The translations under genes were made by a program, and so were the position numbers. Of a DNA stretch of 64,000 bases, positions 58,261 through 64,000 are shown piece by piece (the first letter of the stretch is position 1; every line of letters starts with the position of its first letter). The notes below the pieces were generated by a model. That model saw only the letters and a program-made list of their open reading frames with translations. It had not been told where the DNA came from and searched no databases. This stretch comes from Granulicatella adiacens ATCC 49175 (GTDB lineage: Bacteria; Bacillota; Bacilli; Lactobacillales; Aerococcaceae), in assembly GCF_025150565.1 (NCBI RefSeq), contig NZ_CP102283.1, positions 1,054,001 through 1,118,000 of the forward strand, written 5' to 3'.

Positions 58261-59433
58261 TTAAGCAAAATAAGCTTTTAACTCTTCTACTTTATTCAGT
58301 TGTTCCCATGGAAGTTCAATATCTGTTCTACCGAAATGACCATAAGCGGCTGTTTGTTGATAGATAGGTCTACGTAAGTTTAGTGTTTCAATAATTCCTT
58401 TTGGAGTTAAACGAAACTCTTTACGAATGACTTCAATGATTTTATCTTCTGGTACGTGGCTTGTTCCAAATGTATCTACAGCAATCGAAACTGGTTGTGC
58501 TACCCCAATCGCATACGCTAATTGAATTTCACATTTATCAGCAAGACCTGCTGCAACAACATTTTTTGCGATATAACGTGCTGCATAACTTGCAGAACGG
58601 TCTACCTTTGTAGAATCCTTACCAGAGAAAGCTCCACCACCGTGACGTGCATAACCACCGTAAGTATCCACGATAATTTTACGTCCAGTTAATCCTGAGT
58701 CTCCAACAGGTCCACCGATAACGAATTTACCAGTCGGATTAATGAAGTAACGAGTTTCTTCGTCCAGTAATTCAGAAGGTACGACTGGTTTTACAACATA
58801 CTCAAGTACGTCTTTTCTGATTTGCTCTTGAGAAATCTCTTCATCATGTTGTGTACTAACAACAATTGTATCAATACGTTTTACTTTATGTTCAGGAGTA
58901 TATTCAATTGTTACTTGAACTTTTCCATCTGGGCCTAAGTAATCTAATTGTTTCTCTTTACGAACTTTCGCTAGTTGATAAGCTAACTTATGACTTAAAT
59001 CAATTGGCAATGGCATATAAGATTTCGTTTCATTTGTAGCATAACCAAACATTAAACCTTGGTCTCCTGCTCCAAACTCTTCAGATTGTCCACGAGTTTC
59101 TAATGCATCGTCAACACCCATTGCAATATCTGGTGATTGCTTGTCTAAAGAAACCATAACCGCAACTGCATCAGCATCGTATCCATACTTGCGGTCAGTG
59201 TATCCTATTTTACGAATCGTATCACGAGCAACTTGTTGGTAGTCAACTACCGCACTCGTTGTGATTTCTCCTACTAAAACGACTAAACCAGTATTTACTA
59301 CTGTCTCACAAGCTACACGAGCAGTTGGATCTTGAGCAAGAATGGCATCTAAAATACCATCACTAATTTGGTCTGCAACTTTATCGGGATGTCCTTCTGT
59401 TACGGATTCCGATGTAAATAAAATTTTTTCCAT
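58261..59433 (-). CDS. metK: S-adenosylmethionine synthetase
   Basis: 390 residues from the ATG at 59431-59433. It makes SAM from methionine and ATP. Motifs: [52 protein letters not shown] and [16 protein letters not shown]. The GGGGG Shine-Dalgarno 8 bases before the ATG is part of the SMK-box riboswitch, so SAM should repress its own synthesis at translation. Confidence 0.98.
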   Translation of the reverse strand: MEKILFTSESVTEGHPDKVADQISDGILDAILAQDPTARVACETVVNTGLVVLVGEITTSAVVDYQQVARDTIRKIGYTDRKYGYDADAVAVMVSLDKQSPDIAMGVDDALETRGQSEEFGAGDQGLMFGYATNETKSYMPLPIDLSHKLAYQLAKVRKEKQLDYLGPDGKVQVTIEYTPEHKVKRIDTIVVSTQHDEEISQEQIRKDVLEYVVKPVVPSELLDEETRYFINPTGKFVIGGPVGDSGLTGRKIIVDTYGGYARHGGGAFSGKDSTKVDRSASYAARYIAKNVVAAGLADKCEIQLAYAIGVAQPVSIAVDTFGTSHVPEDKIIEVIRKEFRLTPKGIIETLNLRRPIYQQTAAYGHFGRTDIELPWEQLNKVEELKAYFA

Positions 59434-59440
59434 TTCTTTT

Positions 59441-59497
59441 TCCCCCATTCAATTCCGGTTACAAGGCATCTACACATGGTGCATCCTTTCGGGAATA
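59441..59497 (-). promoter_or_regulatory. SMK-box (SAM-III) riboswitch of metK
   Basis: On the minus strand the leader contains ATTCCCGAAAGGATG, then AGATGCCTTGTAACCG and the GGGGG Shine-Dalgarno (complement of 59442-59446), in the order and spacing of the lactic-acid-bacterial SMK box. SAM binding pairs the Shine-Dalgarno and blocks ribosomes. A TATAAT minus-10 (59516-59521) lies just upstream. Confidence 0.92.
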
Positions 59498-59515
59498 TCA
59501 TTTTTAACTTTTCCT

Positions 59516-59521
59516 ATTATA
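59516..59521 (-). promoter_or_regulatory. Minus-10 box of metK
   Basis: TATAAT on the minus strand, about 20 bases before the SMK box. A convincing minus-35 is not seen (CTATCA at 17 bases is weak). Confidence 0.55.
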
Positions 59522-59611
59522 GCACTTTTATAAAAAAATGATAGTAAAATCAATTATCATTAAGAACTGAATGGAAATTTGTAATCGACTTAAATACAAA
59601 TTTTAAACTTA

Positions 59612-59642
59612 ATAAAAAAGCCTAAGTATAGACCTAGGCTTT
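59612..59642 (-). terminator. Intrinsic terminator of the LPXTG adhesin gene
   Basis: Perfect 8-bp arms AAAGCCTA (59617-59624) and TAGGCTTT (59635-59642) followed by a U tract on the minus strand. Confidence 0.87.
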
Positions 59643-59658
59643 ACATATTAAATCATCA

Positions 59659-61236
59659 TTAATTTTGTTCTTTACGAATCACTACAAATGAAGTCACTAA
59701 GAATAAACCAGCTATTAAAACTAGAATATTATAATTCGAAGTACCAGTATTTGGCAATTCTGGTTTTTCTTCGGTTGTTGTAGTGTTCTCTGTCGTTTCA
59801 ACAGTACTTGGGACTTCCGTTGTCGTTGAAGGAGACTCTGTTGTAGTCGTTACTGTTGTAGACTCTTCAGTTGTTGTGGTTGACGTTGTAGTTGTAGAAG
59901 TCGTAGTAGTTGTTGTGGTTGTTGTAGTCGTAGTCGTCGTTGTTGTTTGTTCTTTTGGATTCACAATTGTTTTTGTAACTGTTCTATCAGCTGCAAAATC
60001 AGCAATGTTTACATCTGTTTCAGGAGTTTCAATTTTATATCCTGGAAGTGTTTCAACTTCTGTAAGTGTATATTTATCTTTTAATAATGAAGGTACCGTG
60101 ATGTTTCCATTAGAATCTGTGATATATTCTCCTATTACTTGATTATTTCTTAATCGAGTCAATTTAAATTTCACTCCAGCTAATGGTTTATTTTCATCAT
60201 CTACTTTATGAACATTAATGGTGAATACATAACCAATTCCAGAGCCTCCAGCTACTTGCACAGCAGAAGCATTTGTAACTTCTTTTTGAACAATTCCCTT
60301 AGCTTTTAATTTCGCATCATTTTTCAACAGTTCTCCGTCTAAAGGAGAATAGTTTAATCTGACATCATATGAAATACGATATTGATCTGTTTCACTAATA
60401 TCTCCTAGTTCAGCAACAAAAGACTTTCCGTCTGCACCAAAAGTAATTTTATGTTGACTTGTTACATCCGTTCTATCGGTGAATTGCCATTCACCATTCA
60501 CGTAATTAAATTTTCCTTTATAAATTCGAAAACTATCTTTCACATAAGAAGCATTATGGTATTGTAATTGATCTTCTATAGTAACTTCTTTTAAATTCTG
60601 CTTTGTTCGATTAATAGAAATATTGTAGGAAACAGTTTTATAGTCTGTATTGTTCACCCAACTAGTTTTTGTGAAAAGTGTTGGATTTCCATCTCCAATG
60701 CCTTTGAATTTAATTTTTCCTGCGACTTTTGTTTCTTTGTTTACAGTTAGATCTATCGAAATCTCTCCAGCTTGTGGATGTTTTTTGAAATCTACTCTAG
60801 CATAGAAGAAGAATTTACCATTTGTATCTGAATGCTTTTCCACATAATCCGTATACTCTAAGGTTAAAGTTTTGTTATTGGCATCCACCGTTGCATGCGC
60901 AATCACTTCTTTTGTATTGACATCTCGAATTTCAAAGCTAGTTGAAGTGATAATCAATGCATCAGGAACTGTTAAAATCGTCTTGTCTCCTGCTTTAACA
61001 TCCTTATCGCTTAAATCAAATGTAGCATTAATTCTAAAAGTAGCCCATTGTGCTAAATCCCAGTCTAACTTTCCGCCTTCATTATTAGAAATACTTAAAC
61101 TAGTTATGGTATCAGCTAAATTACCAGTAACTGTCGGAGAGGTATCCGCAGAAGCATTTCGTGAAGTTAAGGAGAAGAGTGCTGCTAAAAATACTAATAA
61201 GAACGATAAAAAGGTAATTTTTCTGTTTTTTTTCAT
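59659..61236 (-). CDS. LPXTG-anchored surface adhesin with SpaA-type domain and Thr-rich stalk
   Basis: 525 residues from the ATG at 61234-61236, after AGAGGATTAAAT. A signal peptide (about 1-32, ending NASA) is followed by two collagen-binding/SDR-like Ig domains (about 35-345), then a SpaA/CnaB domain (HKVDDENKPLAGVKFKL to TLTEVETLPGYKI), a stalk of about 60 residues that is mostly Thr with some Ser and Glu, and LPNTG with a hydrophobic helix and charged tail. Sortase A should anchor it to the wall. The ligand is unknown. The Thr-tract DNA is an imperfect triplet repeat and may vary in length. Confidence 0.9.
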   Translation of the reverse strand: MKKNRKITFLSFLLVFLAALFSLTSRNASADTSPTVTGNLADTITSLSISNNEGGKLDWDLAQWATFRINATFDLSDKDVKAGDKTILTVPDALIITSTSFEIRDVNTKEVIAHATVDANNKTLTLEYTDYVEKHSDTNGKFFFYARVDFKKHPQAGEISIDLTVNKETKVAGKIKFKGIGDGNPTLFTKTSWVNNTDYKTVSYNISINRTKQNLKEVTIEDQLQYHNASYVKDSFRIYKGKFNYVNGEWQFTDRTDVTSQHKITFGADGKSFVAELGDISETDQYRISYDVRLNYSPLDGELLKNDAKLKAKGIVQKEVTNASAVQVAGGSGIGYVFTINVHKVDDENKPLAGVKFKLTRLRNNQVIGEYITDSNGNITVPSLLKDKYTLTEVETLPGYKIETPETDVNIADFAADRTVTKTIVNPKEQTTTTTTTTTTTTTTTTSTTTTSTTTTEESTTVTTTTESPSTTTEVPSTVETTENTTTTEEKPELPNTGTSNYNILVLIAGLFLVTSFVVIRKEQN

Positions 61237-61462
61237 ATTTAATCCTCTTTTCTTGATTTGCTGGTAATAAATCAATGATTTATATGTTCATATTATCACA
61301 TTAACACCACAATTAACATAGTATAATTGTTAAATATTCGATATATTCACATTTTCATCAAATGAAAAGATGAACAAATATAGAAAAAGTTTTCGTCGAT
61401 TTCATATTAAAGAAATAGTTTTCTTTTCAAAAGACGTAAAAACGCCTTTAAATCCCCTCATC
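61237..61462. other. AT-rich intergenic region upstream of the adhesin gene
   Basis: No gene is seen. Its plus-strand right edge leads into the promoter of the next gene. I could not identify a convincing adhesin promoter; TATACT and TAATAT boxes occur without good partners. Confidence 0.5.
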
Positions 61463-61491
61463 TTGACAAGAACGGCATTATTCCATATCAT
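61463..61491 (+). promoter_or_regulatory. Sigma-A promoter of the membrane protein gene
   Basis: TTGACA (61463-61468, consensus) and TATCAT (61486-61491) with a 17-base spacer, about 30 bases before the ATG. Confidence 0.78.
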
Positions 61492-61520
61492 TAAACTATA
61501 ATTAAGAATGAGGTATTTTT

Positions 61521-62342
61521 ATGAACAACGAACCACAGTCTATGTCCGTTTCGAACATCTTACATCAACTAACCTCTCCTTGGCTGAATTTTATTTTAGC
61601 TCCTTTAGGTTATTGTTTAATCGGACTTCTTCTTGCTGTAAGACAACAACAATTTCACTTTACTCATTTTTCAGTATTGTTTTTGTTCTTTGTCATTATT
61701 TATTTGCAAGAAAATTCATTTAGAAAATTTGCCAATCATCCAGAATTGAAAAGATGGATTTTTATAGCCATTACAGATATACTGCTACTTTCTCTTCTAG
61801 TCTATTTTTATCAAAATGTAGCTTTAAGAATCGTTCTTCTTTTACTTTTAATAGTGATACTGAACCACGGTCACTTGTTTGAATTGAAGACAAATGATAT
61901 GTTTTATATTTATCATTCATTTTTAAATAGTATTTCAAAATATTATTTGGGAAATTTCATCACTTTGTTTATTTTAAGTGGTGCGGTTTCTAAAGAAATT
62001 GGCATTCAATTATTCCAATATATTTTATTTGGATTATATGTTTCTCATGTCAAATCACGTTTGATAGAGATTAGAGAAGGAAAAAGACACTATGGTCCAG
62101 TAGTAGCAATTTGTACTGTTTTATTTAGTCTTTCTTGGCTAATTGGAACAATAATCTACTTTGTCTGGTATCTAGGCTCCTTCAGTATTTTGGGAACCAT
62201 TTTATTCTCATTATCTTTATTGATTCCAATTTTATATCAAATATACTATCGAAAAGAATTTTCTGTTAATCGACAATTTACATACTTACATTGGTATTTA
62301 ATTGTAATGTCATTTTTATATGGATTTTTCTTTATCATTTAA
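61521..62342 (+). CDS. Polytopic membrane protein of unknown function
   Basis: 273 residues, starting after GAGG. It has about eight or nine hydrophobic segments with short basic loops, for example FILAPLGYCLIGLLLA, IVLLLLLIVILNHG and ILGTILFSLSLLIPIL. The size and helix number would suit a UbiA-type prenyltransferase fold, but I see no NDxxD-type motifs, so I do not assign that. It stands alone between an adhesin gene and nth with its own promoter and terminator. Confidence 0.75.
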   Translation: MNNEPQSMSVSNILHQLTSPWLNFILAPLGYCLIGLLLAVRQQQFHFTHFSVLFLFFVIIYLQENSFRKFANHPELKRWIFIAITDILLLSLLVYFYQNVALRIVLLLLLIVILNHGHLFELKTNDMFYIYHSFLNSISKYYLGNFITLFILSGAVSKEIGIQLFQYILFGLYVSHVKSRLIEIREGKRHYGPVVAICTVLFSLSWLIGTIIYFVWYLGSFSILGTILFSLSLLIPILYQIYYRKEFSVNRQFTYLHWYLIVMSFLYGFFFII

Positions 62343-62373
62343 AAAACCGTTGGACAATGTCCAACGGTTTTTT
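62341..62373. terminator. Bidirectional terminator between the membrane protein gene and nth
   Basis: Perfect 15-bp arms (62341-62355 and 62359-62373; AAAAAACCGTTGGAC) with a 3-base loop and A/T runs at both outer ends. The nth stop codon touches its right edge. Confidence 0.92.
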
Positions 62374-63010
62374 AAACTTCTTTTTGACCATATGCACAAA
62401 GATCTAACAATGGACATCCCTGACACTTCGGACTTCTAGCCGTACAATGATATCTTCCAAAGAAAATCATCCAATGATGAGCCTTTCCCCATTTATTCTT
62501 AGGTAACTTTTTACATAAGGTTTCTTCTACCTCAAGAACGGATGCTGACTGTTTACAAATCTGTAATCTTTTGCTTACTCTTTCCACATGAGTATCTACG
62601 GCAAAAGCTGGTAAGCCAAAAGCAACACTTAGTACAACATTTGCTGTTTTTCGCCCTACACCTGCTAGCGAAACCAATTCTTCTCTTGTTCTTGGAACTT
62701 CACCATTATATTTTTCAACAAGTTGCTGGGCACAAAGTCTAATATTTTTAGCTTTATTTCGATATAATCCTAATGATTGAATACACTCAATTACAACCTC
62801 TTCTTCACTATTGGCTAGAGCATGAGCATTGGGATAAATTGCAAAAAGTTTCGGTGTCACTTTATTCACGCCTTTATCTGTAGCCTGTGCACTTAAGATC
62901 GTTGCAATTAAAAGTTGAAAAGGTGTTTCATGATTCAATTCACAGTGCGCATTAGGAAATAGTTTTTCCATTCTCTCTACTGCTTCAATAGTTTTTGCTT
63001 TCGATAACAT
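62372..63010 (-). CDS. nth: Endonuclease III
   Basis: A 212-residue bifunctional DNA glycosylase/AP lyase for oxidised pyrimidines. The helix-hairpin-helix is LVSLAGVGRKTANVVLS with the catalytic Lys, the later VDTHVERVSKR carries the catalytic Asp, and the Fe-S cluster loop is CTARSPKCQGCPLLDLC (Cx6Cx2Cx5C). It follows dnaD by 3 bases, the standard dnaD-nth pair. Confidence 0.97.
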   Translation of the reverse strand: MLSKAKTIEAVERMEKLFPNAHCELNHETPFQLLIATILSAQATDKGVNKVTPKLFAIYPNAHALANSEEEVVIECIQSLGLYRNKAKNIRLCAQQLVEKYNGEVPRTREELVSLAGVGRKTANVVLSVAFGLPAFAVDTHVERVSKRLQICKQSASVLEVEETLCKKLPKNKWGKAHHWMIFFGRYHCTARSPKCQGCPLLDLCAYGQKEV

Positions 63011-63013
63011 AAA

Positions 63014-63703
63014 TCACCTTTTCGTCCAATGAATCATCGGTACTTTAGTTTTATCTAGTGGACTAGCTTGTAATTCAACTTGATTATTTTTGATTCGACT
63101 CTTTTCAGTAGCAAGCTGTTGTAAAGTTTTAATTCCTTTTCGATGCCAACTTAAAAGAATCTTATCCATATATTTAATCGTGAAAACCTGATTTAATACA
63201 CATTCCTTTAATGCCGCAATAATAATTTCCTGTGGATAATGATCCTGATGAATCCAGCTAGATACATTTTGAATCTCAAAAGAGCTAAGTGGTCTACCAA
63301 ATTCCTGTTCAATTAAAGCTAATAAGTTAATATCAGACTGTTTTTGCTCTTTATTTTTAATGGAATGCTGCTTATATGCAATCTCTAATTGTTGCATTAA
63401 AGGTTTAAAACTGTAATAATCTACCTTTTTCTCATTGTGAGTTTCTCTTTGTTGAATCACTAAGACTTGTCTATCCATTAAATGTTGAATAATTCCGAAT
63501 AATTGTTTTTCATCCAGCCCAAATGTTTTACAAGTTTCTTCTACATTTAAAATGAAATATTCTTCTGTATGCCTTTGTAGTAACCAAGAAATTAACAAAC
63601 ATTCATCTGCACTTAATTGTAAATGCCGATAATATTGTATCAATACATTAGGAACTGTTGTGGAACCACTAAACATCCAATGCTCTTGGAATGTTAATGC
63701 CAT
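63014..63703 (-). CDS. dnaD: DNA replication initiation protein DnaD
   Basis: 229 residues. An N-terminal winged-helix DDBH1 domain (NVLIQYYRHLQLSADECLLI) and a C-terminal DDBH2 domain with LIEQEFGRPLSSFEIQNVSSW and the YIKYMDKILLSW-like segment (IKYMDKILLSWHRKGI). It helps load the replicative helicase in low-GC Gram-positives. It lies between asnS and nth, as in B. subtilis. Confidence 0.94.
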   Translation of the reverse strand: MALTFQEHWMFSGSTTVPNVLIQYYRHLQLSADECLLISWLLQRHTEEYFILNVEETCKTFGLDEKQLFGIIQHLMDRQVLVIQQRETHNEKKVDYYSFKPLMQQLEIAYKQHSIKNKEQKQSDINLLALIEQEFGRPLSSFEIQNVSSWIHQDHYPQEIIIAALKECVLNQVFTIKYMDKILLSWHRKGIKTLQQLATEKSRIKNNQVELQASPLDKTKVPMIHWTKR

Positions 63704-63722
63704 TCGATTTCCTCCCTCTTCT

Positions 63723-63757
63723 AAAAAAGAGCCAACGACTCATGTCAGCGGCTCTTT
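63723..63757 (-). terminator. Terminator between asnS and dnaD
   Basis: Outer arms GAGCC (63729-63733) and GGCTC (63750-63754), extended by an imperfect inner stem with a GTC/GAC end, and a U6 tract on the minus strand. Confidence 0.75.
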
Positions 63758-63774
63758 TATATTCATTTTATTAT

Positions 63775-64000
63775 TTATGGGTAAATACGGTTTAATAAAC
63801 GTGGGAATGGGATCGCTTCACGAATATGTTTCGTACCAGCTACAAATGTTACCATACGTTCTAGACCAAGTCCAAATCCTGAATGAGGCACTGAACCGAA
63901 TTTACGTAAATCTAAGTAGAATGCGTAGTCATCTGGATTTAATCCATTTGATTTAATTCTGTCTAATAATTTATCGTAGTCCGTTTCACGCTCACTACCC
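63775..64000 (-). CDS. asnS: Asparaginyl-tRNA synthetase (partial; N-terminus outside window)
   Basis: The last 74 residues. The class II motif 3 reads [15 protein letters not shown], followed by [11 protein letters not shown] and the C-terminal LLNRIYP, typical of AsnRS. The upstream stretch [19 protein letters not shown] fits the same enzyme. The asnS-dnaD-nth order supports it. Most of the gene lies beyond 64000. Confidence 0.95.
   Translation of the reverse strand, partial: GSERETDYDKLLDRIKSNGLNPDDYAFYLDLRKFGSVPHSGFGLGLERMVTFVAGTKHIREAIPFPRLLNRIYP

Noticed and set aside
59941-60000. Triplet repeats in the adhesin stalk as a possible CRISPR or satellite array
   Set aside because: Units are 3 bases and encode Thr; there are no spacers or direct repeats of CRISPR size.
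59783-60142. Long plus-strand frame rich in Val opposite the adhesin stalk
   Set aside because: It is the mirror of the Thr codon tract of the minus-strand LPXTG gene; no ribosome-binding site or plausible protein.

Overview
The window is a 64 kb chromosomal segment of a low-GC Gram-positive bacterium of the Lactobacillales. Evidence for this includes a class II HMG-CoA reductase (mevalonate pathway), an SMK-box (SAM-III) leader on metK, T-box leaders on glyQS and leuS, sortase-type and LysM surface proteins, and Firmicutes gene orders (tig-clpX-ysxC, dnaG-rpoD, yqeY-phoH-pgpH-ybeY-dgkA-era-recO, asnS-dnaD-nth). A Carnobacteriaceae-type host such as Granulicatella fits, but that is inference. 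Almost everything is conserved housekeeping, and most genes are on the minus strand. I see no prophage, CRISPR array, defence island, rRNA or tRNA.

Layout. 1-1.6 kb: end of a Fur-box-controlled siderophore permease pair. 1.7-9.5 kb: rpoD-dnaG, then ysxC, an MFS permease, clpX and tig. 9.7-12.8 kb (plus strand): recU and pbp1A. 12.9-18.5 kb: RNase Y, two tandem NrnA-type DHH phosphoesterases, a YtoI-like DRTGG/CBS protein and a short DtxR-type repressor. 18.6-21.3 kb: adhE. 21.5-23.0 kb: an intact IS150-group IS3 element. 23.0-27.4 kb: comN-like gene, yajC, tgt, a HesB-like gene, a GNAT acetyltransferase, rpsD with leader, and an acyl-ACP thioesterase. 28-29.4 kb (plus strand): mvaA. 29.4-40.7 kb: apt, recJ, an SDR, rnz, an OatA-like acyltransferase, obgE, glyS, glyQ and an 80-residue orphan, headed by a T-box. 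40.7-48.9 kb: recO-era-dgkA-ybeY, pgpH-phoH, yqeY, rpsU, a His-rich Zur-like regulator and nfo. 49-50.5 kb (plus strand): an SH3/amidase. 50.5-59.5 kb: thiI, nifS-like, leuS (T-box), a six-LysM glucosaminidase, ytqB-like (plus) and metK (SMK box). 59.6-64 kb: an LPXTG adhesin, an unknown membrane protein, nth, dnaD and the end of asnS.

Themes. Several genes share one job. PgpH (c-di-AMP to pApA) and two NrnA-like enzymes (pApA to AMP) could together form a complete c-di-AMP degradation route. ThiI and its adjacent cysteine desulfurase form a tRNA thiolation pair. PBP1A, the glucosaminidase, the amidase and the OatA-like protein act on the cell wall. Regulation is unusually readable: a Fur box, two T-boxes, an SMK box, a structured rpsD leader, and about ten sigma-A promoters with 17-nt spacers.

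The most notable observations are: (1) the IS inserted into the loop of the intrinsic terminator of the tgt-yajC-comN operon, with ATTT target duplications; (2) a 15-bp hairpin at the IS left end that buries the transposase ribosome-binding site; (3) an OatA-like protein whose SGNH domain appears to lack the catalytic Ser and DxxH; (4) a Zur-like repressor with an N-terminal tail of 14 His and 3 Cys in 27 residues; (5) an uncharacterised small gene between a glycine T-box and glyQ. I did not find a convincing new multi-gene system.
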